DNA from: Circinella umbellata
Taxonomy: Eukaryota > Mucoromycota > Mucoromycetes > Mucorales > Lichtheimiaceae
Reading direction: 5' to 3'
DNA length: 64,000 nt
Assembly: GCA_025093555.1 (NCBI GenBank)
Contig: JAIWNF010000031.1
Coordinates: 556,277-620,276, forward strand
Shown here piece after piece: positions 58,314 to 64,000 of the stretch. The translations under genes were made by a program, and so were the position numbers. The notes under the pieces were generated by a model that was not told the origin of the DNA, did no database searches, and worked only from the letters and a program-made list of their open reading frames with translations. Numbering within the stretch: position 1 is the first letter of the stretch; every line of letters starts with the position of its first letter.

Positions 58314-60366
58314 ATGACTAGAACTTTAGAATTTGGTTATGATCCTATGGTAGTTGATGAAACCGTTAACAAGAAAGTCGCCCTGCCCCCATTGTGACAA
58401 TTATTACGCATCAAGGTAATTCTTTTTTTTATTTTTTTTTCGTTCTTGATAAAATCATCATTTTCTATTTATTTATTTTTTGGTAAGGACAGGAATTAGC
58501 TCAATGTTTTATTACTATTAATCACTTTCTATTAAAGACAACTCATCTTATAAAATAAAACGTATACATATTACTAGACAACTTCAATCTAGCCGTAAAT
58601 CTACAAAACAAATGTACTTTGAAAAAGTTCTTCAGCTCATGACTACATTACATATGATTGTGCTTTTCAGGCAGCAGGAGGAAAACGTTTCGGGCCTGGT
58701 TCTTGCAACAAAGCACTTGGTTGAGGTCCATTCAGATAAAGCACCGACACCAACACCTAATATGCCTACATCAGCATCTTCATCATTATCACCGTCAGGG
58801 CCTACACAGATGACTTTCAGACCTCTATTTATTACTACCAACAAATGTACCCACCTTTGAGATAAAGCCGAAAAAGTCAGCACGTGGTTCTCTGAATGTT
58901 TCAAAGAATGAATTGATTTCACTATGATTTTACCAAGCATTAATGAACAAGAGCATGACGTAAATGAAATTTTGGAAACAGTAAGTTATTTTTCAAATCG
59001 ATAGACCCTATGTTTCTTTTTGAAAAAGATGGATACAAAAATTGACCAACTAATATATATACGTATTGCTAAATCTGATACGTCTATTAGGTGGATGTAG
59101 ATGATCCCACAGCATCAGAAACTAGCTATCAACAACGAGAGTTAGCTGAATCTAAAGAATATCTGCGAAAACTAGTGATAATGATGAAGAGGAAGAAGAA
59201 GATATTGGACTTTAACGATAAACAGGTATTTTTTTTTCCGCACACTCATATTTAAATAATCAAATAAGAAAAGGTTTACATTGAATTACATATTATAATT
59301 ATTTATTGAATTAGATGATACAGAGTCAGAAAGTCCAGGTCTTGAGAACAAGTAAATACTTTTCTGCGAAAAGACATTGATTATTGAACAACAACGAACA
59401 AAATGTTCTAAATTGCCAACGAAATAATTACCATGATAGTATGTTTATATGATTTTACAATTCTTTTCTTAAAAATGTAATTTTTTTTAATTTTAATTAT
59501 GATACTTATTGTGTCGTCTTTCTTCTTCTTTACCCTTTATTCCATTTTTTCTTTATACAAACAAAGTTTTTTAAAGGAGAATTGCCAAATATATACGGTG
59601 ACAAATGTGGATGAATTCCATCAAAATTCAACAAAAGTCAAGAACGTCAACGTTATCAAGTTTGAATACCAAACTCCTCAACAGTGAATTGAATCCAAAA
59701 ATATAAATGTATGTTATACGAGTATTTGCCCGAGTCTCTACAGTTGTACTAGGGTAAAAGGCTCCTAGAGATTAATCACGGTACGTACTATGCTTTTTTT
59801 TTTCTTTTTTTACAACAATTTGATTTGGCTGAAAAGCATCGCACGAATTATTGATTATATGTACTGTTCGATTTTTTGTATAGTCAAGTGATAGCTACGA
59901 TGGAGAAAGTTAAAGAACGTGTTTCAGTTCCTGGTATTGAAAAATTTATACACAATCAACCTTTGACGATCTATTAAACAATATTGTTACTGCTCTTACA
60001 AATATGTGGCTACGCATGGGATTGAGTCATAATCTTAGAATTTTGATCCGCGTATTATCAAGAGTACGGCTTCGCCCCGAGACTTTTACATCGTATATTG
60101 AATATCGTAATTCAAAAGAAAAGACAAAGAATATGGTGACGATAATGGCGCAAAGAGTAAAAACGATCAAGACTCAAGTAATGTGAAGGATCGCCGAAAC
60201 TGGTATTCCATCTGTGAAAAGCTTTAGTCAACAAATCCAAATAAGCACGCAATTGCAAACGAGTTATTCCAAAAATTGATTGCAAGTAATAACCCAAAAG
60301 ATAATGCACCAAGAACTATTCCTGTCAGTAACACTGATCCAAAGGACATTGAAGACTTTGATTTTG

Positions 60367-60421
<55 letters not shown>

Positions 60422-61240
60422 ACAGGAACATACCAACGTCCCCGTTAAAAACGACGACAACAAAGAATATACATCCAAAACAGTCCGAAGCTTAGTAGCC
60501 ACTGTCGCCACCTTGGTAAAGTCTTCTGACACTGATTGTAAAGTCGTCCAGGAATTGGTATGTTCTTCAAATGCTATAGCTGATCATGAATTAGTAGCAG
60601 CAGCTGAAATTATCAATCTGGTACCCAAACCATCCAAAGGTCAGAACCCCGACTTCTTCCATTTATTACCAAAAAGACATGGCAAATGAGCCATAAAGCA
60701 GTAGATGTGGTTGCTTTACCATTTTCGACAAGAGCCTTGTATGACATGTTTTCTAATTATACAATTTACAATGAAACCCCGATCACATTGGTTGCAGAAG
60801 CAGGAAAAAAATCAAAAGGAAACGACCGGTGAGGTATTCAATATACAAATAATCGACAAAATATGCAAGAAACAACATTTGGAACCTGTATGGTCAATAA
60901 AGCTTTTCACCCACTTTACAATTTACCGGGTTGGCTACAAATGGATTACACTATCAAACAAAAAACCATTTACACAGCCAACAAATACCAAACAACGAAC
61001 AAGAAAAAACTAACGGATAGTGAAAAAGAGCAACTTCAGGAAGACATTGGTATACTGAAAACGAAAGTTAATGATCCGAGGACTGAGTTGAAGGATGCTA
61101 ATGGAAAACACGCAGGAGCGATGAAAGACCGTATGGCATGTCGCGTGGAACACAACAACGGCTGGAAGACTATCAAAAGCTTACGTACTACTGGCGTACT
61201 TCCTGATACAGAACTTTTTGAGACCAAAAAAACGCAATGA
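58314..61240 (+). pseudogene. Unidentified multi-exon gene of the arm cargo (arm B)
   Basis: Counterpart of 40421-43366, here on the plus strand from ATG 58314 (MTRTLEFGYDPMVVDETVNK, then the frame-shifted CPHCDNYY pair). Exons end at good donors (GAAACAGTAAGT at about 58980). Later parts: VDVDDPTASETSYQQRELAE, NSKEKTK, an acidic stretch lengthened by (GACAAC)n, SLVATVATLVKSSDTDCKVV, and ELKDANGKHAGAMKDRMACR. A segment further upstream at about 58145-58260 (PSYNVGFGRLPDQIIKNIFY) is open and may be an earlier exon. Lesions match arm A. Function unknown. Confidence 0.55.
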
Positions 61241-61545
61241 AGTGCTCCAAAAAATAGTAAGAAGAAGACTGACGAATATCGTGATGAAGCATACAAGTCA
61301 GTAATAAACAACGTTACAAAAATCCACAGCTGCATCAAATGAAAAAGGAGCTGCATGGTCAATCGTTACCATCACCAAACCCTCTTGTTGTAAGTAATTT
61401 TCACAATTCAATATTCATATGTTATGTTCTTATGTGATGTTGTTTAATAATACACGTTTGTGCTTATTATAGTTAGGACGAGTCATCATTAGAGTGGTTC
61501 AGTATCCATGACTCCAGTATTTTTACGTACATTTTCAAGTGATCC

Positions 61546-61999
61546 TTGGTGGTTACCACAAGTACGATAGGAACGACTCCTAGGCAGCACTTGATTGTTA
61601 TAAAGAGCTATAAAAATCTGTATACGTTGTTAGGGTGTGGAAATACAAGCTATGAAATGGATATTGATGTATACGAAGAAATAATGGATGTATCTGGATC
61701 TCCCGATATTATCGTGACACCAGGTCAATCGTCAATATCACCTCCTTGGTCGTCGTCGCTGCTGTTACCTTCCTTATTAAAGCACGCGACTAATAACACC
61801 CCGCGAAGCATGGATAGTAAAAATTTGTCAAAAAAGAATAGAAGGAAACGGGAACGTAAAAAGAGTAAAAAAAGGAGATGAGCCGTAACATCTTGAATCC
61901 TGGCCGAAAAATTAGATGTTTGCTAGATATATTAGCCCACAGAAAGCTTGTTGCCAAGATACGACGTAAAATGGTAAACGAGGTTAAAATACCAAAGTG
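61546..61999 (+). pseudogene. Basic ORF of the arm cargo (arm B)
   Basis: Counterpart of 39660-40115. The frame MVVTTSTIGTTPRQHLIVIK ends early at TGA after KKSKKRR because one base in the A-run differs from arm A; the remainder (LNPGRKIRCLLDILAHRKL) is then in another frame, to TGA at about 61999. Confidence 0.45.
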
Positions 62000-62465
62000 A
62001 TTCATAGTTTTGGTGCCTGGAAGCTAAGGTATACTATTGTTTATCTTTCTGTACTATAATAAAAGCACATAATAATCATGTATACACAATCACACATTAA
62101 AGAAAAAAAAATAATATCTTCTAGGAACTCTCCAATAAAAGGAGACTACATAAATTTTTGATTTCTCATCTGCTTTTAATAAGCTGAATAAGGTAATTCA
62201 TTATCATTATACTACTGAACCAAAAGAAAACTTATTCAAAACGAACAAAAACACCGGTTTTTTCAACGTCATTATATGTTAGAAAATATTATTTATGTAA
62301 AGGTACAACTTGCAGGGCAGGGTAGTAAGGAAGGATCAATGACACAACCAAACACAGCGAATAAAATAAACACAGTCATGGGGGGATGGCACGAGACCAC
62401 TTTTCATTTGAAGCAAATCGGCTCTCCAGCCTTGAACGAAAGAAAAAAAAAGCCTTTACGTAGCC

Positions 62466-62687
62466 ATGGAAATCTCAAGAAATTTAGCAATCTGCATGTT
62501 TTTTTATGTGGATTATACTGAAGAAAACGTTAAAAAATACATCAATCGACTTAAAGATTTTGGTGAGGTTGAAATTTGCTACAACACAAACCCAAATCAA
62601 CCCATCCTGGTCTCAATGAAGCGAATCCGTGATAATCCTGAAAACTATCATATATATCCTGATGTTACGCCTGAGATCTCCCAGTAG
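62466..62687 (+). CDS. Stand-alone recombinase N-domain protein (arm B)
   Basis: A 73-residue frame equal to that at 38976-39197 except for three residues (Tyr for Asn in KKYIN, Phe for Leu in KDFGE, Ile for Leu in YHIY). It keeps every hallmark of the N-domain: ICMFFYVDYTEENV, EVEICYNTNPNQPILVSMKR, then YPDVTPEISQ and TAG. It faces the recombinase gene of the arm, 336 bases away, tail to tail. Retention of an open frame while the other cargo decayed is suggestive but, with so few differences, not proof of selection. Confidence 0.55.
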   Translation: MEISRNLAICMFFYVDYTEENVKKYINRLKDFGEVEICYNTNPNQPILVSMKRIRDNPENYHIYPDVTPEISQ

Positions 62688-63023
62688 CTTTTGGTGTCTC
62701 GATTGTTCTGCTGTCTGATCTTCCTTTTTGGCTCTCTCTTTTTGTTTCTCTGAGCACTCTACCTCACGCCCCATTATTCGTCATTTGGCTTGTAGCAAAC
62801 TACATCATTTCTACCGGAATTATCTTGTCTAATACATTTAATATTATTTATTGGAGAATAATCTCCTGCATAGCACAATATTCATTGTGTAATTTGATTT
62901 GATTTTTATACTTGATCAGTCCAAATTCGCAACTTATACTTGGCGTAATATATTTAATTTTTGATAAACAACCCCTTCAATGTTCCTAATTTATTTTGAT
63001 TTTTGAATACAATAAACTCTATT

Positions 63024-64000
63024 CTACTTAAATTTTTGTAATAAATCATCGTCTTCAACTATCTTTTCAGTGTCAAAAATAAACACATCATCGGATTGGG
63101 CAAAAGTATCAACTGCAATTTTTTTCAAAGAGGGGTTTGCCTCAACCAAGTCGACAATATCTTCACTTCTTGTTGTTAAGCTACGGAAGTCAATGATAAC
63201 CAAGCAAATATCATGATGAGCAGATTTAAGATAATTAAGTAAATCTTGCGTGTTACCATCAACACTTAACTCGTCCATAATAGCTTGTGAACTGTCTTGT
63301 AAATCACGGGATGCAAGTGGAGAGGAGGCCCAGCTACATGGTGAAACGAATATTTTAGTTGCAAAAGAGCGTTCTTTCAGGTTTGATATCATTGATTTCA
63401 GAAGTCTTGTTTTATCAGTAACATTTTCACCTGTGGGTGATTTTCTAGCATAACCGATAATTTCATATCCATCACTTTTTACGTTTCTCAATGATTCTTG
63501 GTACTTCGGCAAGTAAGTGCATATGGAATTGATAAGGTCATCTATGATTAGATACGTACGTTAAAAACCATTTTACGTAATTGAAACTATTTTGAGTCTG
63601 TGTCCGTATCTTGAGGGACTTACCATAATAAATCTCTTTCAAAATGTATAATTCTCTGGTGATTCTTTGAGCTTTCTTTTTCTTTGCAAGTAAAAAATCC
63701 AGTCTTTGATTACGACACCAAGTTGCAAATGACTGGGCTGATTTCTCACGGAAAACAGTAGTATAGGTCTTGATTATTTCATATATATCTTCGGTAGAAA
63801 CAGTTCTCTTGACATAATTGGCTTCGTTGTTTGGCTGACAGGAACAAAATACTTCATCCATAAATTGCTTCACTTGTGCCTCAGTAACTAATTCAACTCT
63901 TTCTCTCTTATTGACTTTTTCTTCTTCAGTAGTATCATCAATATACAGTTTATAAGTCAATGGATCACCTCTTATTCTTTGTTTCATAACTAAAATCGGA
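63024..64000 (-). CDS. Serine-recombinase-like protein of arm B (5' end outside window)
   Basis: Open in both visible exons. Exon 2 ends at 63624 (donor GTAAGT) and exon 3 runs 63541-63024; the join keeps phase as in the intact gene at 54633. Visible parts: KQRIRGDPLTYKLYIDDTTE, VELVTEAQVKQFMDEVFCSC, the HTH region (SAQSFATWCRNQRLDFLLAK), GYEIIGYARKSPTGENV with the Arg and Ser of the YARKS motif, and CLVIIDFRSLTTRSEDIVDL. Here the residue after Asp is Phe-Arg, giving an Arg close to the position of the resolvase LDR arginine. Unlike the gene at 54633 it has no intron between GNTQ and DLLNYLK. The arm A homologue is frameshifted. The N-domain start lies outside the window. Confidence 0.7.

Larger units (their letters stand above)
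56231..64000. repeat. Arm B of the large inverted duplication (continues past the window)
   Basis: Reverse-complement counterpart of 37205-45411. Compared with arm A it has several private 4-base insertions at TA (near 56312, 56632, 56706, 63551, 63572), lacks the ~435-base insertion, and has a GACAAC repeat expansion at about 60367-60418. Apart from these, differences are sparse. The outer limit lies beyond base 64000. Confidence 0.9.

Noticed and set aside
60224..60532. Ser/Leu-rich minus-strand ORF in arm B (and 41132-41413 in arm A)
   Set aside because: It is the antisense of the acidic-tract exon; the Ser/Leu repeat is the complement of GAC/AAC codons.
57004..61881. TnpB/Fanzor nuclease expected as partner of an IS607-like recombinase
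   Set aside because: No RuvC-type DPG...E...D pattern or CxxC...CxxC zinc ribbon near a C-terminus was found in any frame I read; only one isolated CPHC pair exists.
1..64000. CRISPR array
   Set aside because: The regular arrays at 49276-50110 have no unique spacers and the organism is eukaryotic; they are minisatellites.

Overview
The window is nuclear DNA of an AT-rich filamentous fungus. Short GT-AG introns, runs of A/T, dispersed F-box relics, small secreted Cys-rich/GPI proteins and a CBM14-like protein fit an early-diverging lineage such as Mucoromycota. That placement is inference; no rRNA or tRNA gene was seen to confirm it.

Left half (1-31 kb) is ordinary chromosome. It holds an F-box-like gene tail and a broken F-box gene (1-2.7 kb), a secreted Cys-rich protein (4.0-4.5 kb), RPF2 (ribosome assembly), a 722-aa mitochondrial PPR protein, a divergent XPG/Exo1-like nuclease, PXMP4/PMP24 (peroxisomal membrane), a CBM14-like surface protein, a short basic hypothetical protein, a small hydrophilic protein, and the complete multi-exon DNA ligase IV gene (LIG4, NHEJ). 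A broken Myb/SANT-like gene and a SAP-domain protein follow. Intergenic DNA is low complexity.

Right half (31-64 kb) is a repeat graveyard dominated by one gene family. About a dozen copies or fragments encode a protein with a unique N-terminal domain, a MerR-like helix-turn-helix and a divergent serine-recombinase core (YARKS motif). This domain order is that of IS607-type TnpA. One copy (54633-55886, four exons, 356 aa) is intact by reading; a second, cut by the window end (63024-64000), is also open. Two arms of about 8 kb (37205-45411 and 56231-64000) form a large inverted duplication. Each arm carries a recombinase copy, a stand-alone 73-aa N-domain ORF, a decayed tandem-BRCT-like gene and a decayed unidentified gene. 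The 10.8-kb spacer holds non-autonomous derivatives, three minisatellites, a GC-rich double hairpin and a complete Mutator-like (MULE) transposon with 9-bp target-site duplications.

The most unusual signal is the palindrome TACGTA, present about 85 times by eye, mostly in non-coding DNA. Wherever duplicated sequences allow comparison, a copy-specific site is a clean 4-bp insertion at an existing TA (TA to TACGTA; eight cases). This looks like the excision footprint of a TA-targeting transposon with CG ends, and one such insertion sits exactly at a frameshift in the F-box pseudogene.
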